Shown: positions 54,003 to 62,513 of the stretch, in pieces
Numbering within the stretch: the first letter of the stretch is position 1
How the letters are laid out: every line of letters begins with the position of its first letter
NCBI RefSeq assembly: GCF_027594425.1
Contig: NZ_CP115159.1
Coordinates: forward strand, 2,751,001 to 2,815,000
DNA length: 64,000 nt
Reading direction: 5' to 3'
Source of the DNA: Zunongwangia sp. HGR-M22
GTDB taxonomy: Bacteria > Bacteroidota > Bacteroidia > Flavobacteriales > Flavobacteriaceae
The notes under the pieces: model-generated
The model's input: the letters and a program-made list of their open reading frames with translations, nothing else
Databases searched by the model: none
What the model was told of the DNA's origin: nothing
Position numbers and translations under genes: made by a program

Positions 54003-56340
54003 TATCCAAGATTAATTTACTTTTTTCTTCTTCTGAAGATTCGTAAAGATTAATAATATTATTTCTCTCGTAATTTGAACTTATTTCTATAATTTCCGAC
54101 ACACCATTTTCTACCTTTGCCTCAACTGTTACATTACCTGGAGCGTGCATTTTAAAATGAACATTCCAGTGCTTGGGCCAGGCAGGGAAAAGTAAAATCT
54201 TGTCATTTAATGCTTGTAAAAGCATTCCCTGAAGTCCGATCATTCCCGAACCTCCCCAATTATGGTCTGGAACCCAATCAAAACCAGGTCCCCAAAATGC
54301 AGGAAATCTTCGACCTGAATTTGCTAATTTCATTTTGGTGAATCTAGCGGCCTCTTTGGTAAAGCCTAATCGTGCAGCGAAAATATTATCTTGTTTCCAC
54401 CCAATATGACTTCTAAATTTTTTAGCATCGGGATCAAGTCTAAAAGTATTTCTAGCGATATCTAATTCGGGCTTACCAATTCCAAAGATTCCCCACGGAA
54501 ATACAGGATATAATTGTGGAACCTCTGTATTATTCACTCGTTCCCAACTTTTGGCCGGAGCAATTACCTTTTTATCTGCTATTTCTCGAAAATTAAGAGG
54601 CGGTATTCTATTTTGGAATTCTTTTAAATATGATTTCTCAATATCAGATAAATAGTGCTTCGGTAAATCCAGAAGTTTTTCAGAAATGACCCTTAAACCA
54701 GCAATTGTTGAGTTGGCATTATAAGCCATTTTATAAGTTTCTGCTGCAGATCCTGGATAAAGTATCAAATCTCCATTAGCATCCAGTTTTTCACTTCCTC
54801 GTTTTCCTGCCAGATATTGATAATGCTCATCAAAAAATTGCAAACTACTCATCACCAATGTAATATACTCAGAGATGTCTATGTTCGCATAATAATGTTG
54901 ATCGAGAATCATCATGCAAAATTCTAAAATAGTGTCCCATTGGTATTCGAGCCAGGCATTGTATTGCATTCCAGGATCGTAATCTTCAGGGCGATTCCAA
55001 TTGTATTCAGAGGGATTTGGTAGTCCATAATTCTCAATTTGCTCAGTAAAAGACGCCCCCTTATGATTCCAGTACACTATAGAGCGTAATTTGGCATTTT
55101 TCAGTATACGCTGGTAAAATTTAAATTGTGGAGTCATCATTTCAAAATCACCACTTTTCAACATGGGAAAATAAACCAGACGTTGATTTTGCGCAGTCAT
55201 AGTTCCTCCACCCCAATTCCTGAAATCTGGCGTAAATTTATACGTAGAATCAACATAAGCTGGATCGTAAGTAAAAAGACCTCCATTAAATTTGGTTGGA
55301 TATTCCCCATAAGCATTACATCCCAGCATATATCGAAATAACTGATAATTCTGTCCTATTTGAAATACAGAATCTTTTTTTGTTGAATTTGTTTCCTGAA
55401 CGTAGATCCAACTACGATCCCAAAATGCATTCCACCAATCCTGCGATTTCTTTGCTGCTCGGTTTTTATCTTTCTTATATTCCTGAACAGAATTTAACAA
55501 CGCAGACTTCCAATTTTTAATATTTTCTGTTTGTTTCGTATACAGCTGAATTTGGATATTTTGATTCTTTGATGGCTTTTTACTTTTTAGCCGAAAACCT
55601 TTAAAATCGGTATCCTGATAAACTCCTTCGTAGATTCCAGCAGGCTGGAAATTCGAACCGTGAATAAGTCCGCCAAAAGTGAGATTTCTTAAAGGATTCG
55701 TCATCTGATCTTTGACAGATTCCATCTTCTGCTGTTTGACAGCTACATCAAAAACAGTACTATAACGATTTCGATGATAAAAAAGAATCTTTTCCTCATG
55801 AAAAAATATAGAATCTGCATATGTAATGATTTTTCCTTGTGGCGCCCATTTATAAGAATTGGCATTATTCGCTTTTCCTTTTACTTCTCGATCGTGATAG
55901 CGCCAGTTTTCATAATTTACCGATGCTTCAATTTTTGTAGAACTTTCAATATCCATGTGAATTACAGGATTAAAAACATCTACCCAGAACTTTATTTTGG
56001 TACTACTCTGGCTAAATTCCAAAAAACCATTATTCAGCTTTAATTCTTGTTTAAAGCCTTCTTCAGTACTAAACGGATTTGGTTCTAATTCCAATTTCAA
56101 GCGACCTAATTTTAGAAAAGTATTATGCTCATCAAAGGTTCCGCTTCTCGAGAAATACGCATATATAGATCCCTTTTCTACCCAAACATTCATTCCTATA
56201 TCACCACCACCAACTGGCATAGATTCTGAACTATTATTACTTTGTGACGTCCAAATAGGATTGTAATCCGCTAACTCAGGAATTTGCGCATGTAGGATAA
56301 AACAGGCCAGTGAAAGTATGATGAAAAAAAATTGTTTCAT
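53995..56340 (-). CDS. DUF5703-type GH95/GH65-like (alpha/alpha)6 protein, activity unknown
   Basis: 781 residues from the ATG at 56340 (MKQFFFIILSLACFILHAQ signal); a start at 56355 would overlap the esterase stop. The N-terminal beta domain (SESMPVGGGDIGMNVWVEKG, YAYFSRSGTFDEHNTFLKLGRLKL) is typical of DUF5703. A helical barrel follows (FNGGLFTYDPAY, DPGMQYNAWLEYQWDTILEFCMMIL, GSAAETYKMAYNANSTIAGLRV, NWGGSGMIGLQGMLLQ). The overall plan is like GH95, with PVGGGDIG where GH95 has PIGNGRLG. Likely a secreted glycoside hydrolase for an unassigned side-chain linkage. It overlaps the downstream PL1 gene by 8 bp. Confidence 0.72.
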   Translation of the reverse strand: MKQFFFIILSLACFILHAQIPELADYNPIWTSQSNNSSESMPVGGGDIGMNVWVEKGSIYAYFSRSGTFDEHNTFLKLGRLKLELEPNPFSTEEGFKQELKLNNGFLEFSQSSTKIKFWVDVFNPVIHMDIESSTKIEASVNYENWRYHDREVKGKANNANSYKWAPQGKIITYADSIFFHEEKILFYHRNRYSTVFDVAVKQQKMESVKDQMTNPLRNLTFGGLIHGSNFQPAGIYEGVYQDTDFKGFRLKSKKPSKNQNIQIQLYTKQTENIKNWKSALLNSVQEYKKDKNRAAKKSQDWWNAFWDRSWIYVQETNSTKKDSVFQIGQNYQLFRYMLGCNAYGEYPTKFNGGLFTYDPAYVDSTYKFTPDFRNWGGGTMTAQNQRLVYFPMLKSGDFEMMTPQFKFYQRILKNAKLRSIVYWNHKGASFTEQIENYGLPNPSEYNWNRPEDYDPGMQYNAWLEYQWDTILEFCMMILDQHYYANIDISEYITLVMSSLQFFDEHYQYLAGKRGSEKLDANGDLILYPGSAAETYKMAYNANSTIAGLRVISEKLLDLPKHYLSDIEKSYLKEFQNRIPPLNFREIADKKVIAPAKSWERVNNTEVPQLYPVFPWGIFGIGKPELDIARNTFRLDPDAKKFRSHIGWKQDNIFAARLGFTKEAARFTKMKLANSGRRFPAFWGPGFDWVPDHNWGGSGMIGLQGMLLQALNDKILLFPAWPKHWNVHFKMHAPGNVTVEAKVENGVSEIIEISSNYERNNIINLYESSEEEKSKLILDNE

Positions 56341-56348
56341 TTTGTATA

Positions 56349-57776
56349 TTACCATTCATCAGTTCTAAAAGAAGAAATAGGCAAGCCTCCAGTGCTCCAT
56401 AATTGGGCTTCAACAAAATCCTTAAATAAATATCGCACAGCGATAGGTTCCTTTACTTGCGAAGAGGTAAGTACTACTGATTTTCGTCGAACCTCAGCAT
56501 CAGCTCTATAAAATTTTTGATCTTCCCCGGCAATCTCAAAACCAGTAACCTTTCTTCCTCTAGACGTAATTCCATTAGGAACATTCTTAAAAGACACAAT
56601 AACACTTTTTTCTTTAACCTCTAAAGCGTTAAATTCAGGACTTTCATACTCAAACCCTTCTAAACAATAGGTTTTAGCTAGGGCAAGATAGGCCAGTCTT
56701 TTCCCTCCTTTTTCTTTTTGTGCAGGATGGATATTATCCTTCTCCCCCACATCGGTAAGAATCGCAATTCCAGAGTTTGGAATTATTTTAGCAGCCTTTA
56801 ATTGAGCTTCCCTTAAATAAGCAGAATTATTTTTTTCAACAATAGTATCTGGTGTGAATACACTATAATCAAATGGAGCAATCTGCGCAAAATAGAAAGG
56901 AAAATCTCCTTGGTTCCATTCATTTCTCCAATCATTTACCATTTTTGGAAATAGGTTTTGATATTGAAAAGGACGATCGTAATTGGACTCTCCTTGATAC
57001 CATATAGTCCCTTTAATTCCGTAACCTATCACGGGAGATAACATCCCATTATATAATGCAGTTGCTGTTCTATTAGGCTCACCAATATCTTCCGTTTTTT
57101 CTGGAATATGTATACTATCAAAATCCTTTAGCATTTGCTGGCTCATCCATGCTTCTACATTAGATCCTCCATAAGAGACATGAATAAGCCCTACGGGGAC
57201 TTCCAGAACCTTGTTGAGCAAACATCCAAAATACCAGGCTGTAGCACTAAAATTTGAAACATTTTTTGGAGAAGCTTCAACCCAGCCACCCTCAAAATCT
57301 TTTATTGGTTCAATTTTAGAATTTCGTGGAATAGTAATAAGTCTTATATTTTTATTTCTGGAAGTAACAATAGCATCATTACCACCATCCACTGGCTGCC
57401 CGGGAAAACCTTTTAAAGGCATTTCCATATTAGACTGTCCAGAACATAACCAAACTTCCCCAATGGTAACATTTTCGATTGATTTCGTATCATTATCATT
57501 CGCTACGGTAATTTTAAAATTTCCGCCTGCCTCTGGAGTTTGAATCTTTACACTCCAATTCCCCTTGTTGTTACTTTTAGCTTTATAAGTCTTTTGGTCC
57601 CAGGATGTAAATATTTGATATTCCGCGTTTGCCTCACCCCATCCCCAAATCGGAACTTGGGCTTGCTGCTGAAGAATCATATCATCTGAAAATAAAGAAG
57701 GTAATTTAATCTGCGCATTTAGTTGAAGACTAAAAAATACGCAAATAGCAATTAATGTGGATTTGAAAAAAATCAT
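56349..57776 (-). CDS. Sialate-O-acetylesterase-type SGNH esterase
   Basis: 475 residues from the ATG at 57776; the frame extends to a TTG at 57785. Signal about 1-22 (SLQLNAQ). SGNH/SASA fold with catalytic Ser115 in WLCSGQSNMEM, GLIHVSYGGSNVEAW, GIKGTIWYQGESNYDRPFQY and a terminal DVGEKDNIHPAQKEKGGKRLA carrying the Asp-x2-His pair. The N-terminal part is a sandwich (LFSDDMILQQQAQVPIWGWG). Acts by removing O-acetyl groups from glycans; pectins and RG-II side-chain residues are acetylated. First gene of the operon under promoter E. Confidence 0.88.
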   Translation of the reverse strand: MIFFKSTLIAICVFFSLQLNAQIKLPSLFSDDMILQQQAQVPIWGWGEANAEYQIFTSWDQKTYKAKSNNKGNWSVKIQTPEAGGNFKITVANDNDTKSIENVTIGEVWLCSGQSNMEMPLKGFPGQPVDGGNDAIVTSRNKNIRLITIPRNSKIEPIKDFEGGWVEASPKNVSNFSATAWYFGCLLNKVLEVPVGLIHVSYGGSNVEAWMSQQMLKDFDSIHIPEKTEDIGEPNRTATALYNGMLSPVIGYGIKGTIWYQGESNYDRPFQYQNLFPKMVNDWRNEWNQGDFPFYFAQIAPFDYSVFTPDTIVEKNNSAYLREAQLKAAKIIPNSGIAILTDVGEKDNIHPAQKEKGGKRLAYLALAKTYCLEGFEYESPEFNALEVKEKSVIVSFKNVPNGITSRGRKVTGFEIAGEDQKFYRADAEVRRKSVVLTSSQVKEPIAVRYLFKDFVEAQLWSTGGLPISSFRTDEW

Positions 57777-57798
57777 GTATAACAACGCTTAGATATCC

Positions 57799-57850
57799 TA
57801 AATTTAAGCATTCTATATATCAAACCATCCTGCACCTACTTGCCATCTAA
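57799..57850 (-). promoter_or_regulatory. Promoter E with operator
   Basis: The minus-strand operator core AGTAGGTGCAGGAT is a full match to the consensus; full site 57827-57850, with the upstream half TTAGATGGCA similar to site A. The -7-like box TAAATTTA (57799-57806) follows after 20 nt. It lies about 23 nt before the ATG at 57776, so the leader would be very short. Confidence 0.7.
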
Positions 57851-57868
57851 GGCTTTTAAGTGATCAGA

Positions 57869-59131
57869 CTATTTATTTTTTCTCCAGTAATTCGCGAGTA
57901 GAGATCCAGAAATATTCATCCAGGGACTAAAAACGGCTGAAGCCAAACCCAATGTAGCCAATTTCCCCATAACCCCAGCAAGTCCAGATGCCATACCTCC
58001 ATTTTGCATTCCAACTTCTAATGCAATGGTTTTGGATGAAATTTTATCCATACCTAAAATTCTGCTTAACCAATATCCCAACGTATACCCTAGTGAATTA
58101 TGAAGAATAGATGCCAGTAACAGAAATAGTCCTATGGCAAGTAAATTATCCCGGCTAGCAGCAGTAGTAACAGTAGTAAAATAGATAATTCCACACATTG
58201 AAATTAATGGCATAATGCGCTGTATCCTGGGATAAATATAAAAAAGCAAATAATATAAATTTCCAAACAACACAGCTCCGAAAACAAAATTAACAAGACC
58301 TATTAAATTAAGAATATGCTCAGAAAATATTGTATTCAAATATCCCCAAAATCCAAAATACATAATCAATAACCATAAAATGGAAACTACTGAAAAAGCA
58401 TTTATTATTTTTATGAATATTCCATCACTATTACGTAATCCATCGAATATCAAAGCTGCTCCAATTGGTATGAGAACTATTTTTATAATTTGAAAACACA
58501 TTTCCAGAAAATTAATCTCTACATAAGTACCTGCTAATATTTTCATCAAAAAAGGTGTCATTAAAGGTGCTATTAAAGTTGCAACAGCTGTAAGCGTAAT
58601 AGACAAAGTTAAGTTTGCATTAGCCAGATAAACCATAACATTAGAGGCTAGACCACTAGAGCAGGATCCTATCAAAATTATACCGGCAGCTATTTCAGGT
58701 TCAAAATCAAATAATTTAGCAAGTAAAAATCCAGTAATTGGCATGATCGTAAACTGGCAAATTAAACCGATCAAAACTCCTTTTCCCATCGTACGCAAAC
58801 CTCTAAAATCTTTTAAGCTCATTTGCGTTCCCATTCCAAACATTACCAATTGCACAATAATCAATATTAACCAAGGGTTTCTTAGGTCTACCGCACCCCA
58901 TTTAAGAAAAGCCGTAGGATAAACCATCCCACAAACAATCGCGCAAATAATCCACGCTGTATATTGGTAAGTTTTAAGTTTCTCTAATGAACCTAGCCCT
59001 ATCGCGATACTCACTGCGGCCAATACTGCAACCGGTGCAATTAAACTTACAACATTACTTAACCATAATATAAATAGTAGAATAATTGCTGCTCCCCCTA
59101 TCCACAAAGCGTACTGGTAAACTTTTTTCAT
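57869..59131 (-). CDS. BASS-family (bile acid:Na+ symporter type) organic-acid transporter
   Basis: 420 residues from the ATG at 59131 (MKKVYQYALWIGG); the longer frame begins with TTG at 59149. About ten hydrophobic spans; the SBF-family signatures FGMGTQMSLKDFRGL, LIGSCSSGLASNVMVYLANANLTLSITLTAV and ALEVGMQNGGMASGLAGVMG are present. BASS proteins co-transport Na+ with anionic organic compounds. In an operon with an acid-sugar kinase and a RuBisCO-like protein, import of a branched acid sugar (for example D-apionate or aceric acid) is my inference. Last gene of the operon. Confidence 0.82.
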   Translation of the reverse strand: MKKVYQYALWIGGAAIILLFILWLSNVVSLIAPVAVLAAVSIAIGLGSLEKLKTYQYTAWIICAIVCGMVYPTAFLKWGAVDLRNPWLILIIVQLVMFGMGTQMSLKDFRGLRTMGKGVLIGLICQFTIMPITGFLLAKLFDFEPEIAAGIILIGSCSSGLASNVMVYLANANLTLSITLTAVATLIAPLMTPFLMKILAGTYVEINFLEMCFQIIKIVLIPIGAALIFDGLRNSDGIFIKIINAFSVVSILWLLIMYFGFWGYLNTIFSEHILNLIGLVNFVFGAVLFGNLYYLLFYIYPRIQRIMPLISMCGIIYFTTVTTAASRDNLLAIGLFLLLASILHNSLGYTLGYWLSRILGMDKISSKTIALEVGMQNGGMASGLAGVMGKLATLGLASAVFSPWMNISGSLLANYWRKNK

Positions 59132-59132
59132 T

Positions 59133-59795
59133 TTACAGTATTCTGACAAGATATTCCATAGCTACTGGAGGGCTTGCCAGTATAGGAACTTTTCTATCAA
59201 TATCATCCAACTGTTCTACCACTCTCGCCATTGAAGCCTGGGCCAAAACTATCACATCAACAGTATCTGTAAGTTCTATTAGTGCAGCTGCTACTTTTTT
59301 ATCGTGTTCTTGCGCATTCCCATTCATCAAAGCTTCGAAAGCTCCCTCGCATAATTTTGAAGTCAGTTCTATTTCTTTTCCCACAGCAAGTGCTCTACGC
59401 CGAACAAGATCACTTGTAGGTTCTAAAGTTGTAGGAAGCGTGGCAACCACTCCAATTTTTTTTCCTTCAGAAACCGCTTTATCTGCCATAGGACGATCTA
59501 CGCGGAGCACAGGAACAGAAGTTAAAATTTCTGAAGACTCTACCGCAGCACCGATAGAAGAACAGGTTACCATTATGTAATCTGCCCCGGCTTCTTCGGC
59601 AGATCCAATATAATTTACTACTCGCCTAGCGGTATCCGGAGTTAATTTATTCCGTTCTATCGTATTCTTGATGAGACTGTCGTCAACAATATTAAAAATC
59701 TGAATATCTTTATCTTTCAGGTATTCTTCGACAAGCTCTTGAAATATTGACACCAAAGTAGCTGAAGTATGGATTAATGCTAATTTTTTACTCAT
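59133..59795 (-). CDS. Asp/Glu/hydantoin racemase-superfamily protein with one catalytic Cys
   Basis: 220 residues from the ATG at 59795 (MSKKLALIHTSATL); the frame extends to a TTG at 59837. The fold signatures IMVTCSSIGAA (Cys78) and VIVLAQASMARV are visible. At the position where two-base racemases have the second catalytic cysteine (GCA-type motif) this protein has Gln185-Ala-Ser, so classical racemisation is unlikely. Isomerase or lyase-like chemistry on an acid-sugar intermediate fits better. Its start overlaps the kinase stop by 8 bp and its stop is 1 bp from the transporter start, implying tight coupling. Substrate unknown. Confidence 0.75.
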   Translation of the reverse strand: MSKKLALIHTSATLVSIFQELVEEYLKDKDIQIFNIVDDSLIKNTIERNKLTPDTARRVVNYIGSAEEAGADYIMVTCSSIGAAVESSEILTSVPVLRVDRPMADKAVSEGKKIGVVATLPTTLEPTSDLVRRRALAVGKEIELTSKLCEGAFEALMNGNAQEHDKKVAAALIELTDTVDVIVLAQASMARVVEQLDDIDRKVPILASPPVAMEYLVRIL

Positions 59796-61197
59796 AATTT
59801 TTAATTTGATTTTCAATTTTTCCTTTCTGTAATTCAACGAAATATGCTTTGCCTCCTACCTGGCCTCCTTTTAAATTAATCTCCATATTATTTATTGGAG
59901 AATCCATCGCAAAAGCTTTGCATAGTGGTGCGCCCTTGTAAAGCGGAGCAATCATTTCAACGGCATTAATACCCAATTCTCTGGCAGTATAACTTGAAGT
60001 ATCTCCGCCAGCAATGATAAGTCTTTCCAACATTACTTCTGAGAGAACTCTCAGAGCAGTCTGACCTAATATTTTACCAAACTTCGCCGGTAACTCTTTC
60101 CTGGTGCGAGATGCATCCCATCCTAGCCTATTAGTAATTTCTTTTGTTGCTCCCAACCTTTTGTCGTTGGATCCTTTTGAAGTATGAAAAATAACGCTGA
60201 TGTCTTTTTTTAAAAATTGAATAATTTTATCGGAATATTTGATAATAAAATCTTCCAAATTCTTTTCTAAAAATTCTGGCTCTACCAAAACTTCAGCAAA
60301 ACCCATTTTTAAAGCGTATTCTATTTGATCTGCTGTAACAGGACTTGCACTTCCTGAAAGCACTAAAACAGCTTTATTTTCCTTTAAAGCTTTCCAGTTT
60401 TTGCACTCATTTAATTTTCCTTTCTGTTGCCAGTAATCTCCTAAAGCTTTTCCTACACCAGAAGAGCCTATTGTAAATAGTGATTTATCATACTCTACTG
60501 ATTCTTCCAGAAGTTCGCCAAGAATTTTCATTTGGCGCTCATAAAGTCCATCAAAAAAAACAATTTTATTTTCTTTTGAAATCTGTTTGAGTTTATCTTT
60601 TAGTTGCTCCAAAGAAAGTTCAAGATCCAGAAGGTTAATTAATCCTGATGAGAAATCACACTGTAAAGCCAATTGATCTCGAAGATCACCTTCTGTAGCA
60701 GGAGTTACGGGATGTCTGGACATTGAAGGATGTTGATCTATCCTAAAAATTTCTCCATCACTGCCTATACCCATTTGAGCAAATAAATTACCGAACGCCA
60801 TATATCTTCCAAGATTAGGTGCAGCGATAAGAATAGGAACAAAACGGTTTTTGAATTGCTTAAATCCCTCCTTAATAGCAACTCCAATATTCCCGATTTC
60901 TGATGAACTGTCGAATGTAGAACAAACTTTATAATGAACATGTCTAGGATTGAGCAATGCTATTTTTTCAAAATCTTCCTTAAGTGTGCGTCTCATTTCT
61001 TCGGGAATCATCGAACGGGTTAAACCTGCAACACCAATAGCATCTAGATTTTGATATTGTGATAATAATTCTACTGATGGCGGCTCCATAAATAGCATTG
61101 TTTTGGCTCCAGCTCTGGCCATAAATTCCAAGGCATCAGTAGAACCGGTAAAATCATCACCATAAAAAACCATTAATAGTTTCTTATCTTTTTGCAT
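59788..61197 (-). CDS. DUF1537 four-carbon/acid-sugar kinase (OiaK/OtnK-like)
   Basis: 469 residues from the ATG at 61197; the frame goes to a TTG at 61206. Two-domain DUF1537 kinase: N-terminal YGDDFTGSTDALEFMARAG and HYKVCSTFDSSSEIGNIG, C-terminal nucleotide region LVLSGSASPVTADQI, IIAGGDTSSYTARELG and NLKGGQVGGKAYF. The family phosphorylates four-carbon aldonates and, in apiose pathways (OiaK), 3-oxo-isoapionate. Directly downstream of a RuBisCO-like protein with a 14-bp overlap, so its product is probably the substrate of that protein. The specific sugar acid is inferred. Confidence 0.85.
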   Translation of the reverse strand: MQKDKKLLMVFYGDDFTGSTDALEFMARAGAKTMLFMEPPSVELLSQYQNLDAIGVAGLTRSMIPEEMRRTLKEDFEKIALLNPRHVHYKVCSTFDSSSEIGNIGVAIKEGFKQFKNRFVPILIAAPNLGRYMAFGNLFAQMGIGSDGEIFRIDQHPSMSRHPVTPATEGDLRDQLALQCDFSSGLINLLDLELSLEQLKDKLKQISKENKIVFFDGLYERQMKILGELLEESVEYDKSLFTIGSSGVGKALGDYWQQKGKLNECKNWKALKENKAVLVLSGSASPVTADQIEYALKMGFAEVLVEPEFLEKNLEDFIIKYSDKIIQFLKKDISVIFHTSKGSNDKRLGATKEITNRLGWDASRTRKELPAKFGKILGQTALRVLSEVMLERLIIAGGDTSSYTARELGINAVEMIAPLYKGAPLCKAFAMDSPINNMEINLKGGQVGGKAYFVELQKGKIENQIKNYE

Positions 61198-62437
61198 TAC
61201 CTCCAAATTTTTCTACTGATTCCCTAAATTCTTTATTTTCTTTTGCCGTCTCCTCTAAAGTCTTACCGACAACCGCATTCTCCCACGCTTGTTTTAAAGC
61301 TTTTACTCCTCCTGCGGGTTCCGAAGGATGTGCCATAATACCACCGCCAGCCATATAAAGGAGATTAGTGGTATTTGTAAATTTGTACGTATCAAAAGCC
61401 TGTCCTCCCCATTGTCCTGAAGAAACTACAGGCAATAGGTCTTTTAAACCTAAAAAACTAGATGTACAGGATTTAATAGATCTAATTACTGATTGATCTG
61501 ATTCCCAGAACTTATTACGAATTCCGTTTACATGTAATTGATCTACTCCAGCTAATCGCCATAGTTTAGCATAGGCAGGAAAATTAATGCCTAGCATTGG
61601 GTGGCGATTAATCATTCCCCAGCCGTTACGATGACCGTGAATAGATAATTCACCTCTATCAGCGATAGCTTTAACCGCGGTCCAACCAACACTGTTTATA
61701 CTTAGCATTGCACAGGTACCTTGATTTTCTACAATTGTATCATAGTTTCTTTTCAGTGTATCATAATCACCTGATATATTAAAGGCATACATAACCTTTT
61801 TCCCTGTTTTTTGCTCAAAACGATTAATTTCATTCATAATAAGTTTTACTCGTCTCTCGAAGGGTGAGTTCGCAGAAGAAGCCATTAACTCATCGTCTTT
61901 TATAAAATCGATCCCGGCTTCTATCAATTCTTTCACTAGTTTTGCGGTTTCTTCCGGAGACATTCCTATGCTCGGCTTTATAATCGTACCAATCATAGGC
62001 CTTCCTGGCTTCACATTAGCCAGGTTTTTCGTTTTTTCTGAACCAAAGGCCGGTCCCCTAAATTTTCCTTCATACCATTTTGGCAAATCAAAATCATCTA
62101 ACTTAAGACCAGTAAATTGTCGTAATTCGTACAGGTTTCCCTGCAGTGTAGAAATTAAGGTGGGGATATTAGCCTGGAAATTTTCAACCGACCAAGACAC
62201 ACTAACTTTTGCTCTTTTAAATTTTGAATTATGAATATCTCCCGGTATGCTGGGATGTGTTATAGACTCCAATTCCTCTATGCCTTCTACACGAGCTGCA
62301 AACCTTTTCTTTAAAGTTTCCGTTTCACCTGGAACAGTTACAAAAGTTCCACTGGATTGCTCTCCTGCAAGTACTGCAGCAGCATCTTCAAGTTTATAAG
62401 GGGTTTCTATTAGATAATGTGCGGTAATTCTATCCAT
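61184..62437 (-). CDS. RuBisCO-like protein (OiaX/OiaT-type candidate, apiose catabolism)
   Basis: 417 residues. RuBisCO large-chain architecture with GTIIKPSIGMS (Lys154; Ser156 where true RuBisCO has the second Lys), the carbamylated-lysine metal motif FIKDDE (Lys180, Asp182, Glu183), HGHRNGWG (His267-Arg270), loop-6 region NGIRNKFWES, SSGQWGG (339-345) and phosphate-binding GGGIMAHPSEPAGG. Loss of the second KPK lysine marks a RuBisCO-like protein, not a CO2-fixing enzyme. In characterised apiose pathways RuBisCO-like proteins decarboxylate or transcarboxylate 3-oxo-isoapionate-4-phosphate. Adjacent kinase and distant apiosidase support this; proof is lacking. First gene under promoter F. 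Confidence 0.85.
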   Translation of the reverse strand: MDRITAHYLIETPYKLEDAAAVLAGEQSSGTFVTVPGETETLKKRFAARVEGIEELESITHPSIPGDIHNSKFKRAKVSVSWSVENFQANIPTLISTLQGNLYELRQFTGLKLDDFDLPKWYEGKFRGPAFGSEKTKNLANVKPGRPMIGTIIKPSIGMSPEETAKLVKELIEAGIDFIKDDELMASSANSPFERRVKLIMNEINRFEQKTGKKVMYAFNISGDYDTLKRNYDTIVENQGTCAMLSINSVGWTAVKAIADRGELSIHGHRNGWGMINRHPMLGINFPAYAKLWRLAGVDQLHVNGIRNKFWESDQSVIRSIKSCTSSFLGLKDLLPVVSSGQWGGQAFDTYKFTNTTNLLYMAGGGIMAHPSEPAGGVKALKQAWENAVVGKTLEETAKENKEFRESVEKFGGNAKR

Positions 62438-62460
62438 GCATGATAAATTAAGCCTGAATC

Positions 62461-62513
62461 TAAATTTCCATCAAAACATAAGATTTCGCATCCTGTCCTT
62501 ACATGCGCTATTT
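62461..62513 (-). promoter_or_regulatory. Promoter F of the RuBisCO-like operon with operator
   Basis: The minus-strand operator core TGTAAGGACAGGAT matches 10 of 13 fixed positions; full site 62490-62513. A weak -7-like box GAAATTTA (62461-62468) lies 21 nt downstream; a second candidate, TATGTTTTG, lies closer to the operator. The operator overlaps the last codons and stop of the upstream GH106 gene (62508-62513). Confidence 0.55.

Noticed and set aside
61184-62437. A carbon-fixing RuBisCO
   Set aside because: Ser156 replaces the second active-site lysine of the KPK motif and the context is sugar-acid catabolism; it is a RuBisCO-like protein.
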